Positions 8,641 to 15,868 of a stretch of 20,828 nt of DNA are shown here, in pieces. A program made the position numbers and the translations under genes. The notes beneath the pieces were generated by a model. That model did no database searches. It was not told the DNA's origin and saw nothing but the letters and a program-made list of their open reading frames with translations. This stretch comes from an uncultured Rickettsiales bacterium (GTDB lineage: Bacteria; Pseudomonadota; Alphaproteobacteria; Rickettsiales; UBA1997). Position 1 is the first letter of the stretch; each line of letters begins with the position of its first letter. The stretch covers positions 1 to 20,828 of the forward strand of contig CATOLK010000005.1 in NCBI GenBank assembly GCA_951801155.1, given 5' to 3'.

Positions 8641-8727
8641 CTAACATATCACTATTGGTGAATGTTAGCTGGTAATGGCTATGTCGGACTAATGAAGACC
8701 CACTAACTGTGTTGGTGGGCCACTTTT
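8641..8727 (+). ncRNA. GC-elevated double-hairpin element, possible structured RNA or mobile-element end
   Basis: Hairpin 1 is CTAACAT (8641-8647), a bulged A, TCAC, loop TATTG, GTGA and ATGTTAG (8662-8668), eleven pairs in all. Hairpin 2 is CCCACTAAC (8699-8707), loop TGT and GTTGGTGGG (8711-8719), nine pairs including one G-U. TGGC (8677-8680) could also pair with GCCA (8719-8722) to enclose hairpin 2. A short CCACTTTT follows, so hairpin 2 could terminate transcription. The composition is unlike the surroundings. I cannot match it to a known RNA family. The plus-strand orientation is chosen only because of the T run. Confidence 0.35.
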
Positions 8728-8832
8728 GTAGTATTTTGCATAAAAAATTCATATTTATCATAAATTATTAACAAATTTTACAAAAAATATTATATCAACA
8801 ATGATTAAATCATAAGAACAATCATAAAAATA

Positions 8833-9420
8833 ATGAGAAAATTTTTTATAATTAATACTTTACTGTTACTTTTTAGCTTTAATGTAAAAGCTATAGAATT
8901 TAAACCTTATATATCTAGCAAAATAAACTCAAATTTTATAAATTATGATATAAAAGGAGGTGAAGATTTTAAAAAAACTATATTTAGTGGCAGTGTCGCC
9001 GTTGGTTTTTTTAATCCAGATAATTCTTTACCATTAAGAGCTGAGTTTGAATTCAGTGTATTACCTAAAGTAGAAAAAACAACATCTATTATTATATCTA
9101 ATTTAAATACAAGAATCAAACTTAACACTTATTATTTAAATTTGTATTATGACTTTTATAATTTAGGTGACATAATTATTCTATATTTAAATTCTGGATT
9201 TGGTTTAGCTAAAGTTGATATTAAAATGGAAACTCTTAAGGTTGCTTTAGATAAAAAGAAAATATCATTTTCTTGGCAAGTAGGTTTAGGTTCTTATTAT
9301 AAAATAAATGATAATTTATTTGCTGATCTTGGACTTAAATATAATCAAACATCTTTTAGTAATATTGATTTAGATACCGATATAATTATCTTATCGTTAG
9401 GTTTAAAATATAACTTTTAA
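8833..9420 (+). CDS. small outer-membrane beta-barrel protein
   Basis: The 195-residue product begins with a clear signal peptide (MRKFFIINTLLLLFSFNVKA, cleavage likely after Ala20). The rest is alternating hydrophobic and polar strands with aromatic residues at the strand ends (FKPYISSK, YYLNLYYDFY, LFADLGLKYN, IIILSLGLKYNF), and it ends in Phe, the usual signal for outer-membrane assembly. Length and pattern fit an eight-stranded surface barrel of the OmpA/opacity type. Such proteins in intracellular bacteria are often surface antigens or adhesins, but function cannot be assigned here. No Shine-Dalgarno is visible. A strong terminator follows, so it is probably transcribed alone. Confidence 0.75.
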   Translation: MRKFFIINTLLLLFSFNVKAIEFKPYISSKINSNFINYDIKGGEDFKKTIFSGSVAVGFFNPDNSLPLRAEFEFSVLPKVEKTTSIIISNLNTRIKLNTYYLNLYYDFYNLGDIIILYLNSGFGLAKVDIKMETLKVALDKKKISFSWQVGLGSYYKINDNLFADLGLKYNQTSFSNIDLDTDIIILSLGLKYNF

Positions 9421-9441
9421 TTTAGAATTTTTTAGATAGTT

Positions 9442-9473
9442 AAATACTCATAAATATTTTATGGGTATTTTTT
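9442..9473 (+). terminator. rho-independent terminator after the outer-membrane protein gene
   Basis: AAATACTCATAAA (9442-9454), loop TAT and TTTATGGGTATTT (9458-9470) make a 13-pair stem with one G-U, followed by three more T residues. It begins 21 nt after the stop codon. Confidence 0.75.
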
Positions 9474-9630
9474 ACATTCTAAAATCTTTTAAATAAAATA
9501 ATAAAGTAAGATTAATATATTAAGCCTAGATTCTAGAACGACAGTTTTTAAAAAAATATTAAAAATAAAGAAAAAGTATATTAAAAAGCGAAATTAGAGT
9601 TAATAATGCTATTTTTAGACTATTTTTTAT

Positions 9631-9658
9631 TTGACTTATAATTATTTTATGATAATAT
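9631..9658 (+). promoter_or_regulatory. candidate pheT promoter
   Basis: TTGACT (9631-9636), a 16-nt spacer and TAATAT (9653-9658) lie 29 nt before the pheT ATG. The string TATGATA just before the -10 is shared with the promoter at 7843. The upstream 9474-9630 shows no other clear signal. Confidence 0.45.
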
Positions 9659-9687
9659 AAACTTATTAATAAATTACAAACAAAAAA

Positions 9688-12099
9688 ATGAAATTCACAA
9701 TTTCGTGGTTAAAGGAATATTTAAATACAGATGCTACAACAGAAAATATTATAAATACATTAAATAAAATTGGATTAGAAGTTGATGGTGTTGAATTTAA
9801 AGGTGAAAATTTAAAAAGTTTTAACTGTGCTTATGTTGAAAAATGTGAGAATCACCCTGATTCAGATCATTTACATGTATGTAAAGTAAAAACTGCGAAT
9901 AATAATGAATTATTAAATATTGTTTGTGGCGCACCAAATGTTAGAGCTGGTTTAAAAGTTATTTTAGCTCCCTGCGGATCTGTTTTACCAAATGGTACTG
10001 AAATTAAAAAATCAAAAATAAGAGGAATTGAAAGTAATGGAATGCTTTGTTCCGAAAAAGAATTGGGAATTGGTGATGATCATAATGGAATTTATGAAGT
10101 TGATGATAATTTTGAAATAGGAACAAATATAGCAGATATTTTAAATTTAAATGACACTATAATTGATATAGATATAACACCAAATAGAGGAGATTGTTTA
10201 GGGGTTTATGGAATTGCAAGAGATTTAGCGGCAGCTGGCCTTGGTGAGCTTAAAAAATATAGTGAATTCAATATAAAAATTAATGAAACTTATAAAAGCG
10301 ATGTAAAATTAAATGTAGAAGATAAAAATTGTCCAGTATTTACATTTAGAGAAATTAAAAATGTTAAAAATTGTGAATCCACTAATTGGTTAAAAGAAAG
10401 ATTAAGAGTTGTTGATATAAATCCAAAAAATGCACTTGTAGATATTACAAATTATATAATGATGTCCTTTAATAAACCGCTGCATTGTTATGATAAAGAA
10501 AAAATTAATGGAAGTTTAAATATAAAACAAGCATCTGAAGGTGAAAATTTTTCTGATTTATTTGATAGAAATTATAATTTACCAGAAGGTGCAACTTTGA
10601 TTTGTGATGATGAAAAAATTTTGTGTTTAGGTGGAATAATAGGGGCAAAAGTAAGTGGAAGTTCCTTAGAAACAAGTGATATAATAGTAGAATCTGCTAT
10701 TTTCGATGCAATAAATACTGCAAAAACTGGAAGAAAATTAAATTTACAAACAGATTCAAGATATAGGTTTGAAAGAGGAAGTGATTATGATACAGTTGAA
10801 TTTGCTTTGAACTATGCTTGTAAATTAATAACAGAAATTTGTGGTGGAGAAGTTAGTGAAATTGTAAAATTTGAAAAAGAAAATTATAAAGAATCTTTAA
10901 ATAAAAAATTTGATTTTGACTTCAGCTATATTGAAAAATTGATGGGTATAAAGTTTGACAAAAACGAAATTCTTAATATTTTAGAAAAATTAAATTATAA
11001 AACAACAATAAAAGATAATATTATATCTGTTATAGTACCATATTATAAAAATAATATTATTGTAAAAGAAGATGTAATAGACGATATTATAAGAATTTAT
11101 GGTTACGATAAACTTGAAAATAATGATTTTACAGATGTAAAAAGTTTTGAAAAAGATGGAAATTTATTTGATAAATATCTTGAAAAAAAATTATATCAAG
11201 TAAGGCAAAAATTAGCCATGAATGGACTTATTGAACTGGTTAGTTATTCTTTTTTAGATAAAAAAGATGATGAGTATTTTTCAGAAATTAATGATGAATT
11301 AGATTTAATGAATCCGATTACTGAAGAATTATCTCATATGAGGCAAAATATGTTAGTTAATATGGTAAATATTATTAAAAAAAATAATAATAGAGGTTTT
11401 AATAATTTATCATTTTTTGAAGTGGGAAGAATTTTTAATAAATGTAAAATTGATAGTGAAAATACTATAGTAGCGGCAGTAAGGATAGGAAATAACTGTG
11501 AAAAAAATATATATGAAAAATCAAGAAATTTTGATGTTTTTGATATTAAAAAAGATTTATGTGATGCTTTGAATATTTTTGGTATAAATGCAGAAAAAAT
11601 GCCTATTATTAAAGATACACCTAAATATTATCATCCGAATAGAAGCGGAGCTATTATTATGGGCAAAATAGTTCTTGGTTATTTTGGTGAATTACATCCG
11701 AAAATTATGGAATATTTTGGCATAAAGAATAGAATTGTAGCATTTGAACTATTTGTTGATAAATTACCTAAAAAAGTGATTTTAGAAGAAAAGTCAAAAA
11801 TAGGTTTTAAACCAAATGATTTTCAAACTGTAGATAGAGATTTATCTTTTATTATGGATAAGAATATTGAAGTTGGAAATATTATTAGAGATATATACGG
11901 AGTAGAAAAAGAATATATTACTAGTGTTGAAATATTTGATATATATGAAAAATTAGATGATGAAAAAAAATCTGTTGCTTTTAATATAAAAATACAGCCT
12001 AAAGATAAAACTTTAGAAAAAGAAGAAATTGATAATATAATTGAAAAAATTATAAATTTGTTAGTAAGTAAATGTAATTGTGTATTGAGGGATAAATGA
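9688..12099 (+). CDS. pheT: phenylalanyl-tRNA synthetase beta subunit
   Basis: PheT pairs with PheS to form the (alpha-beta)2 enzyme that charges tRNA-Phe. The 803-residue product has the normal bacterial length and domain order. It starts MKFTISWLKEYL, then has the tRNA-binding OB domain (about 40-150, with HPDSDHLHVCKV at 56-67 and CGAPNVRAG). The DITPNRGDCL motif follows, then the B3/B4 editing region with FERGSD near 361. The B5 domain comes next, then the catalytic-like core with GYFGELHPK near 664. The C-terminal FDX-ACB anticodon-binding domain runs from about 712 (FQTVDRDLSF). No pheS lies next to it, although pheS-pheT is the common arrangement, so pheS must be elsewhere. The stop overlaps the next start by four bases (ATGA), indicating translational coupling to the NlpC/P60 gene. 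Confidence 0.96.
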   Translation: MKFTISWLKEYLNTDATTENIINTLNKIGLEVDGVEFKGENLKSFNCAYVEKCENHPDSDHLHVCKVKTANNNELLNIVCGAPNVRAGLKVILAPCGSVLPNGTEIKKSKIRGIESNGMLCSEKELGIGDDHNGIYEVDDNFEIGTNIADILNLNDTIIDIDITPNRGDCLGVYGIARDLAAAGLGELKKYSEFNIKINETYKSDVKLNVEDKNCPVFTFREIKNVKNCESTNWLKERLRVVDINPKNALVDITNYIMMSFNKPLHCYDKEKINGSLNIKQASEGENFSDLFDRNYNLPEGATLICDDEKILCLGGIIGAKVSGSSLETSDIIVESAIFDAINTAKTGRKLNLQTDSRYRFERGSDYDTVEFALNYACKLITEICGGEVSEIVKFEKENYKESLNKKFDFDFSYIEKLMGIKFDKNEILNILEKLNYKTTIKDNIISVIVPYYKNNIIVKEDVIDDIIRIYGYDKLENNDFTDVKSFEKDGNLFDKYLEKKLYQVRQKLAMNGLIELVSYSFLDKKDDEYFSEINDELDLMNPITEELSHMRQNMLVNMVNIIKKNNNRGFNNLSFFEVGRIFNKCKIDSENTIVAAVRIGNNCEKNIYEKSRNFDVFDIKKDLCDALNIFGINAEKMPIIKDTPKYYHPNRSGAIIMGKIVLGYFGELHPKIMEYFGIKNRIVAFELFVDKLPKKVILEEKSKIGFKPNDFQTVDRDLSFIMDKNIEVGNIIRDIYGVEKEYITSVEIFDIYEKLDDEKKSVAFNIKIQPKDKTLEKEEIDNIIEKIINLLVSKCNCVLRDK

Positions 12100-13373
12100 A
12101 AAGAATTTATTTAATTTTTGTAACTATTTTTTGTGTAATTTTTATGATATTTTTTAGTCATAAAATAGATAATTATAAGAATTATAAAAAATTACAAAAC
12201 GAATTTGAAAAGAATCCAGTTAACTTTTGGTTAGATAAATTAAATACAACTGATTATAAGAAAATTGTAATGAATTTAGATAAAATAAACAAATTTAATC
12301 AAGATATTATTGAAAATGTAGAAGATGTTATTGATTTTAATAGTTATGATGAAAAAATTAGTGTAAAAATATTAAAAAAAATGATAACAGATACAGAATA
12401 TATAAATAATCTTCCTGATATTGATTATCTAAATATCAATGATTTTCAAAGTAATGAAGCGGATATTTCTTATGCAGTTACAATAAAAAAAACAAATTTA
12501 AGAATAATTCCTACAGATTTTAAAGTTTTTGATTATAATGATAAATTGTTTTACTTTGATAATATACAATTAAAAGAAGTAAAATATGGGGAACCATTAA
12601 TAGTTTTACATTATACTAATGATAAAAAATGGGTTTTTGTACAAACTTATAACATGTATGGTTGGATAAAAACAGAAGATTTAGCATTTATTAAAAATAA
12701 AAAAGAATTTCTTGATTATGTAAATATGGACGATTTTATTGTTGTAACCGCAAAAAAATTGGAAATTGATAATAATTTTTTAGATATGGGTGTTAAAATT
12801 AGATTAAAAAATGATGAAGATTTGTATTATAATGTTTTATTACCAAAAAAAGATGAAAATAATAAGTTGATATATTTAGATTATAAAATAGAAAAAAATG
12901 AAGATGTGAATAGAGGATTTATTGATTATACAAAATTTAATGTTATAAAACAAGCTTTTAAATATTATGGTGATGATTATGGTTGGGGCGGATTAAATAA
13001 TGGTATTGATTGTAGTGGACTTATTAATAATATTTATAGTGTTTTTGGTTTTCAAATTCCGAGAAATTCTAAATATCAGCAGGCTATGGCTGGTAATTTT
13101 ATTTTATTTGAAGAAAATACCAATATTTTTAAAAAAAGTAGCAAGTTAAATAATACTCCTGTAGGTAGTTTGCTTTATATAAAGGGACATATTATGATTT
13201 ATTTAGGTAAAATTGGTAAAAAATATTATGTTATAAATTCAATTGCTAGTTATCTTAAAAATAAAAAACCATTTTATTCTATGAAAGTGGAAATTTCTGA
13301 TTTAAGTTATAAAAGGAAAAATAATAAAACTTTTTTGGAAAGTTTGTTATCAATAACTGAAATCGATTATTAA
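12096..13373 (+). CDS. NlpC/P60 cysteine peptidase with SH3-like domain (peptidoglycan hydrolase)
   Basis: NlpC/P60 enzymes cut peptide stems of peptidoglycan, usually between D-Glu and a diamino acid. The 425-residue protein starts with one hydrophobic segment (about 5-21), a signal anchor or uncleaved signal that would place it in the periplasm. A bacterial SH3-like module lies at about 125-205 (TNLRIIPTDF, WVFVQTYNMYGWI). The NlpC/P60 domain at about 285-400 shows the catalytic Cys306 in the GIDCSGL motif, His365 in GHIMIYLG and a polar Asn381 in VINS as the likely third residue. The arrangement of N-terminal region, SH3 and NlpC/P60 matches the multi-domain dipeptidyl-peptidase-type members. 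Its start codon overlaps the pheT stop, so it is read from the same transcript. Confidence 0.88.
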   Translation: MKRIYLIFVTIFCVIFMIFFSHKIDNYKNYKKLQNEFEKNPVNFWLDKLNTTDYKKIVMNLDKINKFNQDIIENVEDVIDFNSYDEKISVKILKKMITDTEYINNLPDIDYLNINDFQSNEADISYAVTIKKTNLRIIPTDFKVFDYNDKLFYFDNIQLKEVKYGEPLIVLHYTNDKKWVFVQTYNMYGWIKTEDLAFIKNKKEFLDYVNMDDFIVVTAKKLEIDNNFLDMGVKIRLKNDEDLYYNVLLPKKDENNKLIYLDYKIEKNEDVNRGFIDYTKFNVIKQAFKYYGDDYGWGGLNNGIDCSGLINNIYSVFGFQIPRNSKYQQAMAGNFILFEENTNIFKKSSKLNNTPVGSLLYIKGHIMIYLGKIGKKYYVINSIASYLKNKKPFYSMKVEISDLSYKRKNNKTFLESLLSITEIDY

Positions 13374-13409
13374 AATTTGTTATTATATATATTATACATG
13401 TAAATTAAT

Positions 13410-14051
13410 ATGAAAATAAAATTGTTTGTGACTGACTTTGACGGTGTTATTTACAATTTTGATAAAAATAATATTCAAGATGGACTTTATTGTAATATAA
13501 AAAATATAGATCCAATTTTACACAAAAATGTTAAAAATTTTTTATTTGGGCAAAATAAACATATATTTTATGCTTGGATGAGAGGTTGGGTAGACCATAA
13601 TGATTTACATTATCTAATGGCAAAAAAATTTGATACTACAGTCGAATTTTTAAATAAAGAATTGTTGGATAGTATAAAACAGTTTGATTTAAATTGGGAG
13701 CTGTTAAATTTTATTAAATCATGTAAAAATAATGGTATAAAAACTTTTATATTAAGCGACAATCTTTCGCCTTTTACAGAAATATTGGTTCCTTATTTTA
13801 AGTTAAATGGTTATTTCAATAAAATATATTCTTCTTCTGATTATCATATTTTAAAAAATGATAATAAAGGAAAATGGTTAGAAGATATTATTAAGGAAAA
13901 TAATTTTTTACCAGAGGAAACTTTATATATTGATGATGGCGAAGAAAATATAGAAAATGCTAAAAATAAAAATATAAACACTTATCTTTATAATTGTGAT
14001 ACGAGATTTAATTTTGATGAATGGGTTAATGATATAATTAAAAATGTTTAA
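13410..14051 (+). CDS. HAD-superfamily hydrolase
   Basis: The 213-residue protein carries the four HAD motifs in order: Asp9 and Asp11 in VTDFDGVIY (nucleophile and acid/base), Ser116 in ILSDN, Lys153 or Lys155 in NKGKW, and Asp175/Asp176 in YIDDGEENIENA. A helical cap lies between motifs I and II (about 20-95), as in HAD subfamily I phosphatases such as phosphoglycolate phosphatases, epoxide-hydrolase-like HADs and pyrimidine nucleotidases. The substrate cannot be read from the sequence. It follows the NlpC/P60 gene after 36 nt and may belong to the same transcript. No Shine-Dalgarno is visible. Confidence 0.85.
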   Translation: MKIKLFVTDFDGVIYNFDKNNIQDGLYCNIKNIDPILHKNVKNFLFGQNKHIFYAWMRGWVDHNDLHYLMAKKFDTTVEFLNKELLDSIKQFDLNWELLNFIKSCKNNGIKTFILSDNLSPFTEILVPYFKLNGYFNKIYSSSDYHILKNDNKGKWLEDIIKENNFLPEETLYIDDGEENIENAKNKNINTYLYNCDTRFNFDEWVNDIIKNV

Positions 14052-14145
14052 AATTTTAAATAAATTTGAAATTATTTTTGCAAATTATGTATAAAACCCT
14101 TTAAAACATTAATAAATAGTAAAAAAAATATTTTATTAAAACCTA

Positions 14146-14174
14146 TTGACTTTTAAAAAATTTATAATTATAAT
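14146..14174 (+). promoter_or_regulatory. near-consensus sigma70 promoter with no gene downstream
   Basis: TTGACT (14146-14151), a 17-nt spacer and a perfect TATAAT (14169-14174) match eleven of twelve consensus bases. A transcript would start near 14181 and run into a tract with no possible coding sequence, ending at the terminator at 14534-14569. Confidence 0.65.
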
Positions 14175-14190
14175 TTAATTAGCTAAAAAC

Positions 14191-14497
14191 AATTATAAAA
14201 AATATAAATTATATATAAAAAAATATTAATAAATTTTATATAAATAAAATATATTTAATATAAAAATATATAAAAAAATATATTAAAATTATATTATTAT
14301 AAAATATATATAAAAATACTTAAAATATATTTATATATAAATAATATATAAAAAAATTTATAAATAAAATAAAAAATATATTTTAAATAAAAAATATATA
14401 TAATAAATTAAACAAATTATATATAAAATAAAAAATATATATAATATATATAAACAAATTATATATAAAAAATATATTAAAATTTATAAATAAAATA
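14191..14497. repeat. low-complexity A/T tract with degenerate direct repeats
   Basis: This tract is built from A and T with three C. Longer exact repeats are visible: AAACAAATTATATATAAAA at 14410-14428 and 14452-14470 (42-nt offset), and AAATTTATAAATAAAATA at 14354-14371 and 14480-14497. A variant of the second unit lies near 14231. The plus strand is A-rich relative to T. Confidence 0.8.
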
Positions 14498-14533
14498 GAA
14501 AAATATATCAATTTTTTAAAAAATTTTAGTTAG

Positions 14534-14569
14534 AGCCAGACATATTAAACTTCTTGTCTGGCTTTTTTT
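14534..14569 (+). terminator. strong rho-independent terminator
   Basis: AGCCAGACA (14534-14542) and TGTCTGGCT (14555-14563) are perfect complements around a 12-nt loop, and the stem is followed by a run of T to 14569. It is the most GC-rich hairpin in the 14-15 kb region. The nearest upstream gene ends almost 500 nt earlier, so it probably serves the promoter at 14146. Confidence 0.85.
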
Positions 14570-15093
14570 ATGAATATTTTTTTAATATTATTTTTATTCG
14601 GTAAATTTAAATAGATTTTTATCAATTTTTACTAACTAACGTAGTTTATGATATTATTTTTACCTAAATTAGGATACATTATTACACTTATCTTATAAAG
14701 ATTTATTTTATTTATTTTAAGAATATATAATATACAAATTACTTTTTATAATTTTTAATAATTTTTTCTACTTAAACAACCTTTTTGTTTTGCTATAATT
14801 TCTATAAAAATATTTTTATATTTCTTATCTGTAATATTCACTTTTTAGATACTATAATAGAATTTTTAATTGTTTTTAATTTTTAAAAATTAATTACTAA
14901 ATATTAAATAATAGTTTTTTCATAAAAATAAAAAAAATTAATAACTAATTTCCTATATTTGAATTAATAATTATATTCAGAAATGATAATAAAAACAATA
15001 AAAAATTCAAATTAAAAAAGTAAAAGGTTATATTATATATTTAAAAATATCATAATCAATTCAATACCAAGATAAATTAATAAAAAAATTAAA
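14570..15093. other. 524-nt gene-free AT-rich region
   Basis: I see no ORF of substance on either strand, no RNA gene and no strong hairpin between the terminator at 14534-14569 and the converging stop codon at 15094. Only T-rich and A-rich low-complexity DNA is present. It may be decayed coding sequence. Confidence 0.5.
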
Positions 15094-15792
15094 TTAAATT
15101 AACAAACATTTTTTATTATTCTTTTCAAATTCTTTCTCTATTTTTGCACTATTTTCTAAAATAATATTGTCTCTTGTTTTTATAAAATCATAACCTTCAA
15201 TTAAATTAATGTCGTCTATATATTTTTTTATTTCTTCCTTGTTATCTTCAATGATTTTTTCTATATATGATTCTAGATCGTATGATTCTAAATCATATAA
15301 TTCTATTTCTGATCGATCTATATTATATGAAACTGTTTCTACTGATTCTTTTTTAATAACGCTTATTCTTCTTTCCGATATTCCAAAAAGTTCTTCTGTA
15401 ATTTGTAATGGAGTTTTACCTGTTTCTTCATTTATTCTATTTATATCTATTGTAAAAGCCTCTAGTAAAAATAACATTAAAGGTTCTCCTTCTTTATCAC
15501 AACAAGAGTAACAAAATACACCGTTTATTATTTTTTCTTTTTCTTCTTCATTATCTATATTGTTATTTTTAAAAATTTCATTAAATTTCTTAATAATTAC
15601 AAATTTAGATAATTTATGAATATATGGACCATATAATTTGCAAATATAAATTTCTGGTTCAGTATAATATTTTTTTAAAAAAATTTTTTCACAACTAGAA
15701 CTAACATTTGTAATATCTTTATAGATATCTTCATAATAATTTTTATAATTATCTAATGCAATTAAATAATTATTTATTTTTCCTTCTGTCAT
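15094..15792 (-). CDS. ankyrin-like acidic protein with C-terminal CaaX box (CLLI), candidate prenylated effector
   Basis: This 232-residue protein has no signal peptide or membrane helix. Residues about 91-137 read like one ankyrin repeat and its flanking helix (LMLFLLEAFTIDINRINEET, then GKTPLQITEEL). A tyrosine/acidic repeat follows at 166-175 (YDLES twice), encoded by 15-nt units at 15266-15310. The C-terminus is KNNKKCLLI, so Cys229 sits in a CaaX box of the geranylgeranyl type preceded by basic residues, the arrangement seen in prenylated small GTPases of eukaryotes. The protein at 7921 ends with the same CLLI, and the last 15 coding bases of the two genes, stop included, differ at one position. 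An extended -10 promoter lies upstream. I infer a secreted, host-lipidated effector; the target is unknown. Confidence 0.75.
   Translation of the reverse strand: MTEGKINNYLIALDNYKNYYEDIYKDITNVSSSCEKIFLKKYYTEPEIYICKLYGPYIHKLSKFVIIKKFNEIFKNNNIDNEEEKEKIINGVFCYSCCDKEGEPLMLFLLEAFTIDINRINEETGKTPLQITEELFGISERRISVIKKESVETVSYNIDRSEIELYDLESYDLESYIEKIIEDNKEEIKKYIDDINLIEGYDFIKTRDNIILENSAKIEKEFEKNNKKCLLI
15266..15310 (-). repeat. 15-nt tandem repeat inside the second CLLI gene
   Basis: Three 15-nt units (15266-15280, 15281-15295, 15296-15310) run in tandem. The first two differ at three bases and the third is more diverged. They keep the reading frame and encode YDLES-type pentapeptides. Confidence 0.7.
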
Positions 15793-15823
15793 AAATATTA
15801 TTAATTTGTTTTATATAAATAAT

Positions 15824-15851
15824 ATTATATCAAATTTTTAACAAAAGTCAA
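15824..15851 (-). promoter_or_regulatory. extended -10 promoter for the second CLLI gene
   Basis: On the minus strand TTGACT (15846-15851), a 16-nt spacer ending in TGA, and a perfect TATAAT (15824-15829) form a strong promoter with an extended -10. Transcription would begin near 15817, about 25 nt before the ATG at 15792. It lies in the 76-nt gap after the ExoD-family gene, so this gene has its own promoter. Confidence 0.7.
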
Positions 15852-15868
15852 TATAATTTTTTTTATTA

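Larger units (their letters stand above)
8374..8832. other. 459-nt intergenic region with a GC-elevated structured island
   Basis: Most of this spacer is ordinary AT-rich DNA without a gene. Two parts stand out. At about 8498-8535 imperfect complementary arms (CCAAATAGCC and GGCCTTTTGG) could form a hairpin. At 8641-8727 the base composition rises to about 43 percent G+C (37 of 87) and two strong hairpins occur (separate entry). A 38-codon minus-strand ORF (8636-8752) is open through the island, and a 20-codon minus-strand stretch at 8478-8540 (RPYKKHLGYLDVFEI) faintly resembles the end of an IS3-type transposase. The region may be a decayed mobile element, a structured RNA, or both. Confidence 0.4.
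14181..14569 (+). ncRNA. candidate noncoding transcription unit containing a G-free A/T tract
   Basis: Between a near-consensus promoter (14146-14174) and a perfect hairpin terminator (14534-14569) lies about 350 nt that cannot code for protein: 14184-14497 has no G and only four C (14190, 14319, 14413, 14455), and TAA stops are dense in every frame. The product would be an RNA of about 390 nt, almost entirely A and U, ending in a GC-rich hairpin. That it is transcribed is inferred from the flanking signals. It may instead be the relic of a gene replaced by repeat expansion, or DNA with a structural role. Confidence 0.4.

Noticed and set aside
8636..8752. 38-codon minus-strand ORF through the GC-elevated hairpin island.
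   Set aside because: The open frame is explained by the local drop in A/T stops; no ribosome-binding site and no recognisable domain.
9606..9641. A Phe-rich 11-codon ORF (MLFLDYFLFDL) just upstream of pheT, like an attenuation leader peptide.
   Set aside because: TTT codons are expected in T-rich DNA, the ORF overlaps the candidate pheT promoter so it would not be transcribed from it, and no terminator/antiterminator hairpins lie between it and pheT.
15209..15511. 100-codon plus-strand ORF antisense to the second CLLI gene.
   Set aside because: It is the mirror of a gene with a strong promoter, and its Ser/Ile/Phe-rich product is typical of antisense frames in AT-rich genes.
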